NCBI GenBank assembly: GCA_963824985.1
Contig: CAWGRQ010000002.1
Span: forward strand, 1 to 64,000
Direction: 5' to 3'
Origin: JAFNAG01 sp963824985
Lineage (GTDB): Bacteria; Acidobacteriota; UBA6911
DNA length: 64,000 nucleotides
Part shown: one piece after another, positions 1 to 9,657 of the stretch
How the letters are laid out: each line of letters begins with the position of its first letter
Position numbering within the stretch: position 1 is the first letter of the stretch
Notes under the pieces: model-generated
Databases searched by the model: none
Seen by the model: only the letters and a program-made list of their open reading frames with translations
Told to the model about the DNA's origin: nothing
Translations under genes and position numbers: made by a program

Positions 1-592
1 AGAGACCACGTCCATTTAGGACCTTGCGCAGCGAGTGGAACACCTCCACGCTCATGCGCAGGCCCTCGCTGTAGGTGGCTGCCCCCACGGGGACGCACAT
101 GAACTCCTGCAGATCGACGTTGTTGTCGGCATGCTTGCCGCCGTTCAGGATGTTCATCATGGGCACCGGGAGAACATGCGCGTTCACCCCGCCGATGTAC
201 CGGTAAAGCGGGATGCCCAGCGCGTCGGCCGCCGCCCGCGCCACTGCAAGGGAAGTCCCCAGGATGGCATTGGCGCCGAAACGCCCCTTGTTGGGAGTGC
301 CGTCGGCCTCGATCATCAACCGGTCGACCTCGCGCTGGTCGAGGGCGTCGACCCCTATCAGCACGTCGGCGATCTGCTCGTTGACGAACCCCACCGCTTT
401 GAGGACGCCCTTGCCCCCGAAGGCCTGTCCTCCGTCGCGCAGTTCGACGGCTTCGAACGTGCCCGTCGACGCTCCCGAGGGCACCGCCGCGCGGCCCCAT
501 CCCCCATCGGCCAGCTCTACATCCACCTCCACGGTGGGGTTGCCGCGGGAGTCGAGGATCTGGCGTCCGGTCACGCCGAGGATAACGGTCAT
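1..592 (-). CDS. eno: Enolase, N-terminal part (cut by window edge)
   Basis: Enolase converts 2-phosphoglycerate to phosphoenolpyruvate in glycolysis. About 197 N-terminal codons are visible and the rest of the usual ~430 lie beyond base 1. The start is the ATG at 592-590; the protein begins MTVILGVTGRQILDSRGNP, the standard enolase opening. The mobile loop motif SGASTG and the motif NGGKHADN are present. The start codon overlaps the mazG stop in an ATGA, so translation is probably coupled. Family assignment is secure. Which organism the gene belongs to is less so, because this block may not be native to the rest of the window. Confidence 0.95.
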   Translation of the reverse strand, partial: MTVILGVTGRQILDSRGNPTVEVDVELADGGWGRAAVPSGASTGTFEAVELRDGGQAFGGKGVLKAVGFVNEQIADVLIGVDALDQREVDRLMIEADGTPNKGRFGANAILGTSLAVARAAADALGIPLYRYIGGVNAHVLPVPMMNILNGGKHADNNVDLQEFMCVPVGAATYSEGLRMSVEVFHSLRKVLNGRGL

Positions 593-1392
593 GTCTGCTG
601 CTCCTTCTTGGCTTGCTGGTAGTAGGCCTCTTGTTCCTGCAGGGGCATACCCTCAAAATCGAGCCCGTCGGCCGCGGCCGCCCCGGCGGCGGCCCGGACG
701 CGGTCCCTGAAACGCAAGGAAGAACCGCGCAGGGCGAGTTCGGGGTCGACCCTTAGTTTACGCGCAAGATTGACCACCGCGAAGAGCAGGTCGCCCACCT
801 CGGCCGAGAGAGCATCCCGGTCCAGGCCGGCAGACCCCCCGGCCAACTCCTGTTCGACCTCCGCGGTCTCCTCTTTGACCTTGGCCATGACCTCCTGAGC
901 GTGCTCCCAGTCGAAGCCGACCGCCGCCGCCCGCTGCTGCAGCTTCTGGGCCAGGAGCATGGAGGGAAAAGCGTCGGGGATCTCGTGAAAGATGCCCTCC
1001 CGGCCTTCGGCCTCCCGCTTGATGGACTCCCAGGTCTCGCGCACCTGCTCCGGCGTCTCGGCCACGGCCTCCCCGAAGATGTGAGGGTGCCGGCGGATCA
1101 GCTTTGCTTGGATGCCGGCCGCGATATCGCCCAGGTCGTATAGGCCTTCCTCTTCCGCCACGCAGGCCAGGAAGTACACCTGGAACAGGAGGTCGCCCAG
1201 CTCCCCGCAGACCGGAGCCTCGCCGCACTCGGCCCGCCGGGCAATGGCATCGGCCAACTCATAGGTCTCTTCCAGCGTATAGGCGATGATCGTCTCCTGG
1301 GTCTGTTTGCGGTCCCAGGGGCACTCTTGGCGGAGACGCAGTGTGAGGTCGTATAGTCGGGCCAGCTCCTCGACCAATGCGGCGCGGTCCAC
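589..1392 (-). CDS. mazG: MazG nucleoside triphosphate pyrophosphohydrolase
   Basis: MazG hydrolyses (d)NTPs to the monophosphate and pyrophosphate, for house-cleaning or control of the nucleotide pool. The 267 residues match the usual length of two-domain MazG. Both metal-binding helical domains can be seen: the N-terminal one with EETYELADAI followed by ELGDLLFQVYFLA, and the C-terminal one with KEETAEVEQEL followed by EVGDLLFAVVNLAR. The start is a GTG at 1392 with no clear Shine-Dalgarno, 9 bases after the upstream lipoprotein gene. The 3' end overlaps eno by four bases. The order mfd, mazG, lipoprotein, eno is known from actinobacteria such as Mycobacterium; here the lipoprotein and mazG are swapped. 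Confidence 0.95.
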   Translation of the reverse strand: MDRAALVEELARLYDLTLRLRQECPWDRKQTQETIIAYTLEETYELADAIARRAECGEAPVCGELGDLLFQVYFLACVAEEEGLYDLGDIAAGIQAKLIRRHPHIFGEAVAETPEQVRETWESIKREAEGREGIFHEIPDAFPSMLLAQKLQQRAAAVGFDWEHAQEVMAKVKEETAEVEQELAGGSAGLDRDALSAEVGDLLFAVVNLARKLRVDPELALRGSSLRFRDRVRAAAGAAAADGLDFEGMPLQEQEAYYQQAKKEQQT

Positions 1393-1401
1393 GGCGGCCG
1401 G

Positions 1402-2553
1402 CTAGTCGGAGGCTGAGCCGGTAGTGGTGGTCGCCTGGTCGGTGGTCTCGCCCGTGGAGCCCGTCTCACCGGTGGAGGTGGTGCCGCCCGAGGGCCGCTC
1501 CGTCACCGCGGTGTTGCTCGCCGAGGGGGGCGCGTAGCCATCGCGGTAGACCACACCCAGCGCAGCCATCTTGTCGCTGAGCCACTGCTCCCAAGCCGCG
1601 GCCTGCTTCTGTTCGAGCAGAGTGGTGCGGATCTTCTCCTTCACCAGATCGTAGGAGAGCTGGTTCTCGGGAGTGATGTCGGTGACTTCGATGAGGTGGT
1701 ACCCGGAGGCCGTCTTGACCGGATCGGACAACTCGTCCTTCTGGAGCGCGAAGACCACCTCTTCAAAGGCGGGCACCGTCTGTCCTCTGACCACCGGGCC
1801 CAGCTCTCCGTTCTTTTCCCGGCTGATGGCGTCGTCGGAGTATTCCTCCACCGCGGTGACAAAATCTTTGCCGTTGAGGATCTCACTGCGGATGCTCTCA
1901 GCCTCCGACTTCGCCGCGTCCCAGTCGTCCTGCGTGGGCGTAGCGGTGACGACGGCGCCGGCTGCGTCAACAAACGGCGAGATCAGGATGTGGCGCACAT
2001 CGCGGGACTCCTGCTCCACGTACTCGGAGGCGTGGGAATCATAGTAGGCCCGCACCTCGTCTTCGGTCAGGGTCGCGTCTTTCGTGACGGCGGCTTTCAT
2101 CTTCTCGAACCATAGGCTCTCTTTGATGGCCTGGGTGAGCTCCTCCAGGGTCAGCTTCTGCTTCGCGAGGGCGTCGTTGAACTTCTGCTCGTTGCCCAGA
2201 AACATCTGCTTGATCTGCTGCAGGCGCGCGTCAACGTCGGCCGTGGTGACTGAGACCCCGTACTCAGAGGCCTCCTGCCGCATGACCTCCAGGGTCACCA
2301 AGTACTGCACCAACTGCAGCCTGAAGCTGCTGTATTCGGCCGGCTGCCTGCCCTCGTCGGGCGCCTGGCCGGCCGTCTTGTACACCGCCTCGATCTTGTC
2401 AAGCTGGCCCTGCGATATGGGCGACTGCCCCACCGTGGCGATGACGCCCTCAGGCAACTCCTCTTTGCACCCTTGGACCGAGACGAGCACCGCTATCACC
2501 AGCAACAGAAGGAGCAGGCCGGCAGCGAGCCTTCTGATCAAGGTCGACCTCAC
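1402..2553 (-). CDS. SurA/PrsA-type peptidyl-prolyl isomerase lipoprotein
   Basis: Predicted extracytoplasmic folding factor, 383 residues. A basic N-terminus and a long leucine-rich segment lead to a lipobox ending VSVQGC, so Cys29 is the likely lipidated residue. A SurA_N-like chaperone region spans roughly residues 35-170. A parvulin (PPIC) domain spans roughly 180-290, with RDVRHILISPF near its start and GYHLIEVTDI near its end. The last 45 residues are rich in Thr, Gly and Ser and look disordered. The GTG start at 2553 overlaps the mfd stop in GTGA, so the gene is probably cotranscribed with mfd. Whether it is a PrsA or a SurA ortholog cannot be settled from sequence alone. Confidence 0.88.
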   Translation of the reverse strand: MRSTLIRRLAAGLLLLLLVIAVLVSVQGCKEELPEGVIATVGQSPISQGQLDKIEAVYKTAGQAPDEGRQPAEYSSFRLQLVQYLVTLEVMRQEASEYGVSVTTADVDARLQQIKQMFLGNEQKFNDALAKQKLTLEELTQAIKESLWFEKMKAAVTKDATLTEDEVRAYYDSHASEYVEQESRDVRHILISPFVDAAGAVVTATPTQDDWDAAKSEAESIRSEILNGKDFVTAVEEYSDDAISREKNGELGPVVRGQTVPAFEEVVFALQKDELSDPVKTASGYHLIEVTDITPENQLSYDLVKEKIRTTLLEQKQAAAWEQWLSDKMAALGVVYRDGYAPPSASNTAVTERPSGGTTSTGETGSTGETTDQATTTTGSASD

Positions 2554-4699
2554 TTGTCCGCGTCTTGCGTCGCTTCCCCCTCAAAGAGCGCGAGTATATC
2601 ATCCAGCACCTGCGTGACCGCCTCTCGCAGACCCCGCTCGTCGCCCCGCAACCCCAGGGTCAGCTGCCCTTGTACGGGGGCATAGACGTAGCGCCGGTCG
2701 CGACTGCGCAGGCGTTCTCTTGAGGCGGGAGGCAGCGTCAGACCGGTGATGACCAGACGGCTCTGCCTCACCGAAAGAGAGTCGGCGTCCCATTCCTGCA
2801 AACGCACCCGCGTCTCACCCAAGAAGATGAGGTTGTCCACCGGGGCGGGGATCTCGCCGAAGCGATCGGCCAGCTCGGCCCGTAGATCGGCCAGCTCCCT
2901 CGGCGATGCCGCCGAGGCGATGCGTCGGTGCAGATCCACCCGGGCGGCCTCGTAGCCGATGAACCCGGCGGGGACGTGCGCGTCGAGGCCCACATCCACC
3001 CGGGGCACCTTCGCCACCACAGGTCCTTGCCCCTGGAGCTGAGCCGTGGCTTCATGAAGCATGGCCAGGTACATCTCGAAGCCCACGGCGGCTATCTGGC
3101 CCGACTGCTCCTCGCCCAGCAGCTCTCCAGCTCCCCGTATCTCCAGATCGCGCATGGCGATCTTGAAGCCGGAGCCCAATTCGGTGTAGTCGGCCAGGGT
3201 GGTCAACCGGGCCAGCGCTTCCTCGGTGAGCACCGCCTCGTCGGGATGGAACAGGAAAGCGTGAGCCACCCGGGCGGAGCGGCCGATGCGGCCCCGTATC
3301 TGGTAGAGCTGAGCCAGGCCCAGCAGATCCGCCCGGTCGACGATGAGGGTGTTGGCGTTGGGGATGTCCAGCCCGCTCTCGATGATCGTGGTGGTGACCA
3401 GCACGTCGGCGTCGCCCCGCAGGAACTCCAGCATCACCTGCTCCAACTCCTGCTCGGGCATCTGCCCGTGGGCAACGGCGAAGCGGGCCTCCGGCATGAG
3501 AGCCCGCAGCCTCCCGGCCGTATTGTCGATGGTCTCCACCCGGTTGTGCAGATAGAAGACCTGGCCGCCTCTATCGATCTCGCGCTGGATGGCCCGCGTG
3601 ACCATGCCTTCGTCGTACAGCCCCACGTACGTTTGGATGGGATGACGATCGCGCGGAGGTGTCTCGATGATGGTGACGTCGCGCACCCCCGACAGGGACA
3701 TCTGCAGAGTGCGCGGGATGGGAGTGGCGGTGAGGGTGAGCACGTCCACCCGCACCTTCAGGCGGCGGAGCGCCTCCTTCTGGGTCACGCCGAAACGCTG
3801 CTCTTCGTCCACGATGACCAAGCCCAAGTCTTTGGGCTTCACATCCTGCGAAAGCAGGCGGTGAGTGCCTATGAGCACGTCCACCCTGCCGGCGGCGAAC
3901 TCCTCCAATATGCGCTTCTGCTCGGCCGCCGAACGGAAGCGCGAGATCATCTCCACCTTCACCGGAAACTCGGCGAACCGCTCTCGGAAGGTGCCGTAGT
4001 GCTGCTGCGCCAGGATGGTGGTCGGCACCAGGACCATCACCTGCTTGCCGTCGAGAGTGGCCTTGAAGGCCGCCCGCAGCGCCACCTCGGTCTTGCCGTA
4101 GCCCACATCGCCGCAGAGCAGGCGGTCCATGGGCTGAGTCGACTCCATGTCGTCCTTGACAGCATCGATGGCCCGCTGCTGGTCCTCGGTCTCTTCGTAA
4201 GGGAAGGCCCTCTCGAAGCGCACCTGCCACTCCCCGTCTTCGGCGAACTGGTGCCCCTTGGTGGCCTGCCGCATGGCATACAGGTGCAGCAGCTCCCCGG
4301 CCACTTCGCGGGCGGCTTTGCGCGCCCGGCTCTTGACGTGCTCCCAAGCCTTGCCGCCCAGCTTGGACAGGGCCGGCGCGGCTCCCCCCGCGCCCACGTA
4401 ACGCATGACCTTCGCGATCTGGTCGTGCGGCACATAGAGCTTGTCCTGGTCGCGGAAGGCCAGGTCCAGGTAGTCGCGGGTGACTCCCGCCACCGTCTTG
4501 GTGGAGATGCCCTCGAAGCGGCCCACCCCATGATCCTCGTGCACCACGAAGTCGCCCTTGCGCAGGTCGCGGAAGCTGGACAGCTCCAGACCGCTCGGCG
4601 GACGCCGGCCCGCCGCCGCCTTGTGGCGGCGCGGGAATACCAGGGAGTCGGTGAGCAGCGCCAGCTTCATCCGCCGAAAGATGATCAGGCTGATCCCAA
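2550..4699 (-). CDS. mfd: Transcription-repair coupling factor Mfd, 5'-truncated
   Basis: Mfd moves stalled RNA polymerase off damaged DNA and recruits UvrA. Only the C-terminal ~705 of the usual ~1150 residues are present. From the inside of the break inward, recognisable sequence starts near the codon at 4670 (MKLALLTDSLVF). Then come the CarD-like RNA-polymerase-interaction domain (KGDFVVHEDHGVGRFEG), the RecG-like translocase with Walker A GDVGYGKTEVA, the DEEQRFG box, TATPIPRTL and GRIGRS, and the TRCF C-terminal domain. The UvrB-like N-terminal module is missing. Its place is taken at 4700 by repeat family R1, and no mfd sequence reappears beyond the repeat, so this is not a simple insertion. 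The open frame runs on into the repeat to 4805, which is meaningless coding. Either a rearranged gene or an assembly join. Confidence 0.9.
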
Positions 4700-4895
4700 G
4701 CATCTGCTTAGCCGATGCTGAACAGCAGAACGCAAAGACGCAAGGACGCAAAGAGATTCTTTTCGGTTCGCCCAAGGATGCGCCAGCGCGAAGCGCTGCG
4801 CCCACGCCTGTTGCTCAGTGTCGGTCTTTGCGCCCTTGCGCCTTTGCGTCTTTGCGTTTTGCTTCTTCATCCATTTGATTTGGTTAAACAATTAC
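4700..4895. repeat. R1 repeat element, copy 1 (short form)
   Basis: About 196 bp. The left end (ATCTGCTTAGCCGATGCTGA) matches copy 4 at 47252 and the right end (CATTTGATTTGGTTAAACAA) matches copies 2, 3 and 4. Just inside each end, in inverted orientation, is the block GCAAAACGCAAAGACGCAAG or a close variant. This copy lacks the long internal hairpin of copies 2 and 4. It has the same orientation as copies 3 and 4. It sits exactly at the mfd break. Confidence 0.85.
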
Positions 4896-4983
4896 GATCC
4901 CAACGCTGTTCACTAGATCTGTGGAATCCGTGGCAAGCTTTTTGCGCTGATACGCAGCGACGGCCCCAATAAAACAGTAAGAT

Positions 4984-7191
4984 TCAGCTCAGCAACCGCA
5001 CCACGGAGAAGGTGAGCCTGTAGTTCTCCTGGTCGGCCTGATCCAGACGCGTCAAAATTCTGGTCCCGAGCCTGAATTGGCGGCCGTGGCGCTCGCCGAC
5101 GATGGTATGGGATGATTCTCTGTAATAGTACGAGTCGTCTATCAGCGTGGCCGCGGGCACGAAGCCTTCCACATAAGGATCCGGCAGTTCCACGAAAAAT
5201 CCGTAGCGGATTACCGAGAAAACGATGCCCTCGAATTCCTCGCCGACCCTCCCGGCCATGAACTGAACCCTTTTTATCTTCTCCATCTCCCTTTCCGCCT
5301 CGTCGGCGTTCCGCTCGCGCGCCGACGCGTGAGCCGCGATATCCGGGAGCTTCACGGTCATGGCCTGTTGCCAGGCGGTTGGCGGAGCCGCCCGCAGACT
5401 CTCTTTCAGCAGCCGGTGCACGACCAGGTCGGGGTAGCGCCGGATCGGCGAGGTGAAGTGAGTGTAGACCGGGGCGGCGAGCCCGAAATGCCCGAGATTT
5501 TCGGCGGCATAACGCGCCTGCATGAACGAACGCAGCATCAGGTAAGCCAGGAACCGCCCTTCATCCTTGCCTTCGAGCCCGGCGACGAATTTCTGGAAAT
5601 CCCGGGGCCGGTATTCACCGTCGTGTTTCTCGATCTTATACCCGAGGACTGCGGCAAACTCCGCAAATTCTTGCACCTTTACCTCATCCGGCTTTTCATG
5701 CACCCGGAACAGGGCCGGACCCCGGGAATCGGCCAGCTGCCCGGCGACCACTTCGTTTGCCAGGAGCATGAATTCTTCAATGATGCGATGGGCGATGTTG
5801 CGTTCCGCCGGCAGGATGCTGATCATCCGGCCACCCGGATCGAACTCAATCTCAGCCTCAGGCAGATCGAAGTCGACGGCGCCGCGGCGGTGCCTCTTCT
5901 TCGAGAGGATCAGGCACAGTTCCTCCATGGTTTCCAACATCGGCACGAGTCCGGCATAACGGTTTCGTTCCTCCGGGTCCTTGTCAACCAGGATGCGCGC
6001 CACGGATGTATAGGTCATCCGTGCTCGGCTGCGAATCACCGCCTCGGTGAAGCGTCTGCGGACGACGTGCCCGCGGCCGTCAACCTCCATGATGACGGAA
6101 ACGACGAGGCGGTCCTCACCCTGCTTCAGGCAGCAGATGCCATTGGAAAGCCTGGGCGGGAGCATCGGGATGGCGCGATCCGGGAAATATACCGATGTCC
6201 CCCGGATGGCAGCCTCGGAGTCGAGCGCCGTGCCGTCGGCCACATAATGAGATACATCCGCGATGTGGACGCCGAGCAGTAGGTTTCCCGACGAGAGCTT
6301 TTGCAGGGTGACCGCGTCGTCAAAATCGCGGGCACTTTCCCCGTCGATGGTTACAGCCAGCTCATCCCGAAAGTCTTCGCGCCCGGCGCAATCCTCCTCT
6401 GTGACTGGATCGGGTATCGATTCCGCTTCCGCCAAAGCCTGAGGGCTGAAGCGCACCGGGAGGCCAAACCTGTGCTCGACGATCCGGTATTCGATGTCGG
6501 GGTCACCGGGGAATCCCAGGACTTCGAGAATGCGCCCCTGGGGAGTCTGGTATCGGCCCGGCGGTACCAGCAGCTCAACGACCACGATCTGGCCGTTTTT
6601 GGCGCCGTGGTTGTGCCGCGGCGGAATCGTGACGTCCTGAAACAGGCGCGCGTCCAGGGGAACGACCCTCGGGAAGCGGGGGTGCTCGTAGTAGCGCCCG
6701 ACGATGCTCGGATGCTTGCGTTCCAGGACGCGCAGCACCGTTCCCTCCAACCGCTCACCCGGTTCGGATTTCATAGCCCGGTTGCGACGCCCGGGGCGGG
6801 GAACCCGCTTCCTGGAGGCCAACTTGATCAATACCCGGTCGCCGTGCAGGGCTTCTTCCATGTTGCGGGCGGGGACGAATATGTCGTCAGGATATGCCGC
6901 GCGGTCCTCCGGCCTCACGAAGCCGTATCCGTCGCGATGGCAGGTGAGGATCCCGGACACCATGGCCTCTTTGGCCGGCAGCGTATAACGGCCCCTCTTG
7001 ATGCGGTGAATGACCCCCTCGGCGTCGAGTTCATCCAGGTGGCGCTGAAGGCTGCGCCGGTCATCGCTATCGAGGTCGAGAAACCGCACGACGTCGCGGA
7101 AGGTGAAGGTCCGGCTGTCGAGCCGCTGCACAAACTGCAAAACCTGCTGTTTTTGGGTTGCGGTGAGCAATGCTGTTCCCCCCAAATTCAA
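4984..7191 (-). CDS. rnr: Ribonuclease R (RNB-family 3'-5' exoribonuclease)
   Basis: Processive 3'-5' exoribonuclease that degrades structured RNA. The 735 residues fit the RNase R length. An N-terminal winged-helix-like region (about 1-75) is followed by cold-shock-type OB folds. The RNB catalytic domain has the acidic signature ending DFDDAVTL and the motif GVHIADVSHYV, and a C-terminal S1 domain has EFEGIVFSVIRYGFFVEL. No frameshift is seen. The longest frame starts at TTG 7191. A second TTG at 7170 has a run of six G residues (GGGGGGA) six bases upstream and may be the real start. The gene follows the Mut7-C gene immediately on the same strand. Confidence 0.95.
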   Translation of the reverse strand: MNLGGTALLTATQKQQVLQFVQRLDSRTFTFRDVVRFLDLDSDDRRSLQRHLDELDAEGVIHRIKRGRYTLPAKEAMVSGILTCHRDGYGFVRPEDRAAYPDDIFVPARNMEEALHGDRVLIKLASRKRVPRPGRRNRAMKSEPGERLEGTVLRVLERKHPSIVGRYYEHPRFPRVVPLDARLFQDVTIPPRHNHGAKNGQIVVVELLVPPGRYQTPQGRILEVLGFPGDPDIEYRIVEHRFGLPVRFSPQALAEAESIPDPVTEEDCAGREDFRDELAVTIDGESARDFDDAVTLQKLSSGNLLLGVHIADVSHYVADGTALDSEAAIRGTSVYFPDRAIPMLPPRLSNGICCLKQGEDRLVVSVIMEVDGRGHVVRRRFTEAVIRSRARMTYTSVARILVDKDPEERNRYAGLVPMLETMEELCLILSKKRHRRGAVDFDLPEAEIEFDPGGRMISILPAERNIAHRIIEEFMLLANEVVAGQLADSRGPALFRVHEKPDEVKVQEFAEFAAVLGYKIEKHDGEYRPRDFQKFVAGLEGKDEGRFLAYLMLRSFMQARYAAENLGHFGLAAPVYTHFTSPIRRYPDLVVHRLLKESLRAAPPTAWQQAMTVKLPDIAAHASARERNADEAEREMEKIKRVQFMAGRVGEEFEGIVFSVIRYGFFVELPDPYVEGFVPAATLIDDSYYYRESSHTIVGERHGRQFRLGTRILTRLDQADQENYRLTFSVVRLLS

Positions 7192-7192
7192 A

Positions 7193-7672
7193 TTAAATTA
7201 GGAGCTTGCTGAGGGTGTGAAGCACGGACCGGCGATGGGTGCCGGCCCAGTAGATTCTCAGGCATTTGGGGCAGGATTTGAATCGAGCCTGGGTTGCAAA
7301 CACATAAGGAGGGACCCTTTCCCGGACGCCGTCGCGCGCAATATCCATAAGGGAGGCGTTGCACGTCAGGCAGCGGGTCAGGATGTCGGGCAGGCAGGTT
7401 GTGTGGGTGGCGGCAAACACCTGCCGGATCTGAGACTGGATATCCTCGCTCTCGAGAAAGATGAACTGTTGTACCGCTTTGCGCACCAGGAGGCGGGTAT
7501 CGCGGGAGAGCAGGATGCGCCCTTCCGTCCGTGACAGCGCCACCAGTTCGTCGTCGGTGAACTGATTTGAGTAAAGTGCGTCGAATCCGGCGATGCGGAG
7601 CCACCGGGCCAGGCGCCCGAGCATGACGTCGACGACGAACATCGGCTTCGGGGCTCCGGGGAGCGTAGACAT
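7193..7672 (-). CDS. Mut7-C family RNase with zinc ribbon
   Basis: Small protein of about 159 residues with the Mut7-C (PF01927) PIN-like nuclease fold, a family named after the C-terminus of the eukaryotic exonuclease Mut-7. Near the N-terminus is MLGRLARWLRIAGFD, with the conserved acidic and Arg positions, then LLSRDTRLL. A C-terminal zinc ribbon is formed by CLTCN and, further on, CPKC. The chosen start is ATG 7672 (MSTLPGAPKP); the frame is open further upstream to 7738 but that extension is basic and low-complexity. The gene ends two bases before the longest possible rnr start, so the two RNase genes are probably co-expressed. Confidence 0.85.
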   Translation of the reverse strand: MSTLPGAPKPMFVVDVMLGRLARWLRIAGFDALYSNQFTDDELVALSRTEGRILLSRDTRLLVRKAVQQFIFLESEDIQSQIRQVFAATHTTCLPDILTRCLTCNASLMDIARDGVRERVPPYVFATQARFKSCPKCLRIYWAGTHRRSVLHTLSKLLI

Positions 7673-7804
7673 GGCCTTAGCGCGAATCTGCCGCCGCCTC
7701 AGTTGAGCGGCCTCCCTGCGGGATTCGGATCTTTTCATCCAATGGGCCTCCGCCCTGAGCCCCCAACCTCACGGCTTCGAGGATCAGGGTTGTGCCTGCG
7801 GCGT

Positions 7805-9274
7805 CTATTCATTGAGCATCATCTTCAGCAGGTGGTTGAGTACCTGTGGATTTGCCTGTCCCTGAGTCTCCTTCATAACCTGGCCGGCGAAGTAACCGAG
7901 GAGTTTGTCCTTGCCGGACCGATATTCGGCCAGTTGCTTCGGATTCGCCGCTTTAACTTTCTCGATGATTGTGACCAGATCCCCCTCATCGCTGATCTGT
8001 GCCAGACCCAGCCGTTTGATAAGGACCGCCGGCTCCTCTCCGGTACGAAACATTTCTTCGAAGACGGTTTTGGCGATTTTGCCGGAAATTTCCCCTCCGT
8101 CAACCGCGGCGATAAGCGCTCCCAGCCGCGCCGGCGGCAGCGGGCATGATTCAATTTCGCCGCCGGAGTTCTTGAGGGCGTGGGCCAGGTCTCCTGTTAT
8201 CCAATGAAGTGAGCCGCGCGGATTTCCTGAAATCCGGGCGCACTCTTCAAAATAGGATGCCAGGCCCGGACTGGCGGTCAGTTGCAGGGCCTCCTCTTCC
8301 GACAGCCGGTAGGCTTCTGCTAAGCGGTTCGCTTTCTCGAAGGGCAGCTCGGGGAGCGTGTCCCTCTGGGCATCGATCCAGGCGGGATCGAGCTTAAGCG
8401 GAGGCAGATCGGGCTCAGGAAAGTAGCGGTAGTCATGAGCTTCTTCCTTGCTGCGCATGGGTGCCGTGCACCCGGCGGCTTCATCCCACAACCGGGTCTC
8501 CTGAACGATGCGCCCCCCCTCGGCGAGAACGCCTGCCTGCCTCCCGATCTCAAAATCGAGCGCGCGCTGCAGGAAGCGGAAGGAGTTGAGATTCTTGATT
8601 TCGACCTTCGTGCCGAAGCAGGCCGAGCTGTCCGGCCGGATCGAGACGTTTGCGTCGCAACGAAGGCTCCCCTCTTCCATGTTGCCGTCGCAGACTCCGA
8701 GGTACAGCAAGGTCCGGCGCAGGTGAGTGAGGTAATCGTAGGCTTCCTGGCTGCTCCGGAAGTCGGGCTCACTCACGATTTCGATCAGGGGCACCCCGCT
8801 GCGGTTCAGGTTGACATAGGTTTTTGTATCCGTTTCCGGCATCCCATCATGCAGCGATTTGCCGGCGTCCTCCTCCAGATGCACTCTGGTTATGCCGAAT
8901 ACTTTCTCCCGACGGTTGGCGATGTGCCCGTCCACGGTTCGATCGCCGGAGAGCACCCGTAGCCGGCCGTCAACCGCCAGCGGGCGGTCAAACTGAGAGA
9001 TCTGGTAGCCCTTTGGCAAATCCGGATAAAAGTAATTCTTCCGCGCAAATATGGACACCGGGTTGATGCGGCATCCGAGGGCCAGCGCCGCCCTGACGGC
9101 CATCACCACCGCCTCCCGGTTCAGATAGGGGAGCGCTCCCGGCAGCCCGAGACAGACGGGGCAGGTCTGTGAGTTCGGCGGGGCGCCGAACCGCGTGCTG
9201 CAGCCGCAAAACAACTTGCTGCGCGTGAGGAGCTGGGCGTGCACCTCAAGTCCGATCACGGGCTGAAATTCCAT
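7805..9274 (-). CDS. gatB: Asp-tRNA(Asn)/Glu-tRNA(Gln) amidotransferase subunit B
   Basis: GatB is the kinase and tRNA-binding subunit of GatCAB, which turns misacylated Glu-tRNA(Gln) or Asp-tRNA(Asn) into the correct amide form. The 489 residues are full length. Diagnostic stretches are GLEVHAQL at the N-terminus, CPVCLGLPGALP, the GatB signature NYFYPDLPKGYQISQ, and the C-terminal YqeY-like domain ending near KMMLNE. gatA and gatC are not in the window, so the complex must be encoded in several places. No 5' operon partner is seen: upstream lies 383 bp of noncoding DNA, then repeat R1 copy 2. Confidence 0.96.
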   Translation of the reverse strand: MEFQPVIGLEVHAQLLTRSKLFCGCSTRFGAPPNSQTCPVCLGLPGALPYLNREAVVMAVRAALALGCRINPVSIFARKNYFYPDLPKGYQISQFDRPLAVDGRLRVLSGDRTVDGHIANRREKVFGITRVHLEEDAGKSLHDGMPETDTKTYVNLNRSGVPLIEIVSEPDFRSSQEAYDYLTHLRRTLLYLGVCDGNMEEGSLRCDANVSIRPDSSACFGTKVEIKNLNSFRFLQRALDFEIGRQAGVLAEGGRIVQETRLWDEAAGCTAPMRSKEEAHDYRYFPEPDLPPLKLDPAWIDAQRDTLPELPFEKANRLAEAYRLSEEEALQLTASPGLASYFEECARISGNPRGSLHWITGDLAHALKNSGGEIESCPLPPARLGALIAAVDGGEISGKIAKTVFEEMFRTGEEPAVLIKRLGLAQISDEGDLVTIIEKVKAANPKQLAEYRSGKDKLLGYFAGQVMKETQGQANPQVLNHLLKMMLNE

Positions 9275-9657
9275 CCTCGGGCCTCCAGGACTTATGAATC
9301 AGGCCGCAATTATACCAAAAAGAGAAATGTGCCCGGAAATCGTCCCGCTCTCGGGAGGGAAGTGAGCCTTCAAGCTCACTTTTGCGTGAAGCGATCGAGG
9401 ATCGGCCATCGTCGCGATTGCCTATCCTGATGATTCACAACGACATGGGACTTTTGAGGACAGGACTGCGCGTTGGCACGGGACTTGCCATGGATGGATC
9501 CTGAAAGGGGCACTGCCGGTCAGACGCCACTGAGGGGTGGAAGAGTTCGAGGCCCGGCGGTGCTCCTTTTGTTTCAGGAACGGGGGTCGGGTTAGGAAGA
9601 TTTGGTTCTTGCGGCACGGTTCATCAAACAGGAGGCGGTCTGAAACACAGGTAAATT
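9275..9657. other. Gene-free stretch upstream of gatB
   Basis: No open frame here resembles a protein. One small hairpin is visible at 9361-9380 (AGTGAGC, six-base loop, GCTCACT) followed by TTT on the plus strand. It could be a weak terminator or part of the gatB leader on the other strand, but nothing else supports either reading. Confidence 0.4.

Noticed and set aside
2928..4721. 597-codon plus-strand frame opposite mfd
   Set aside because: Antisense shadow in GC-rich DNA; the minus strand has full Mfd domain motifs and the plus frame has none.
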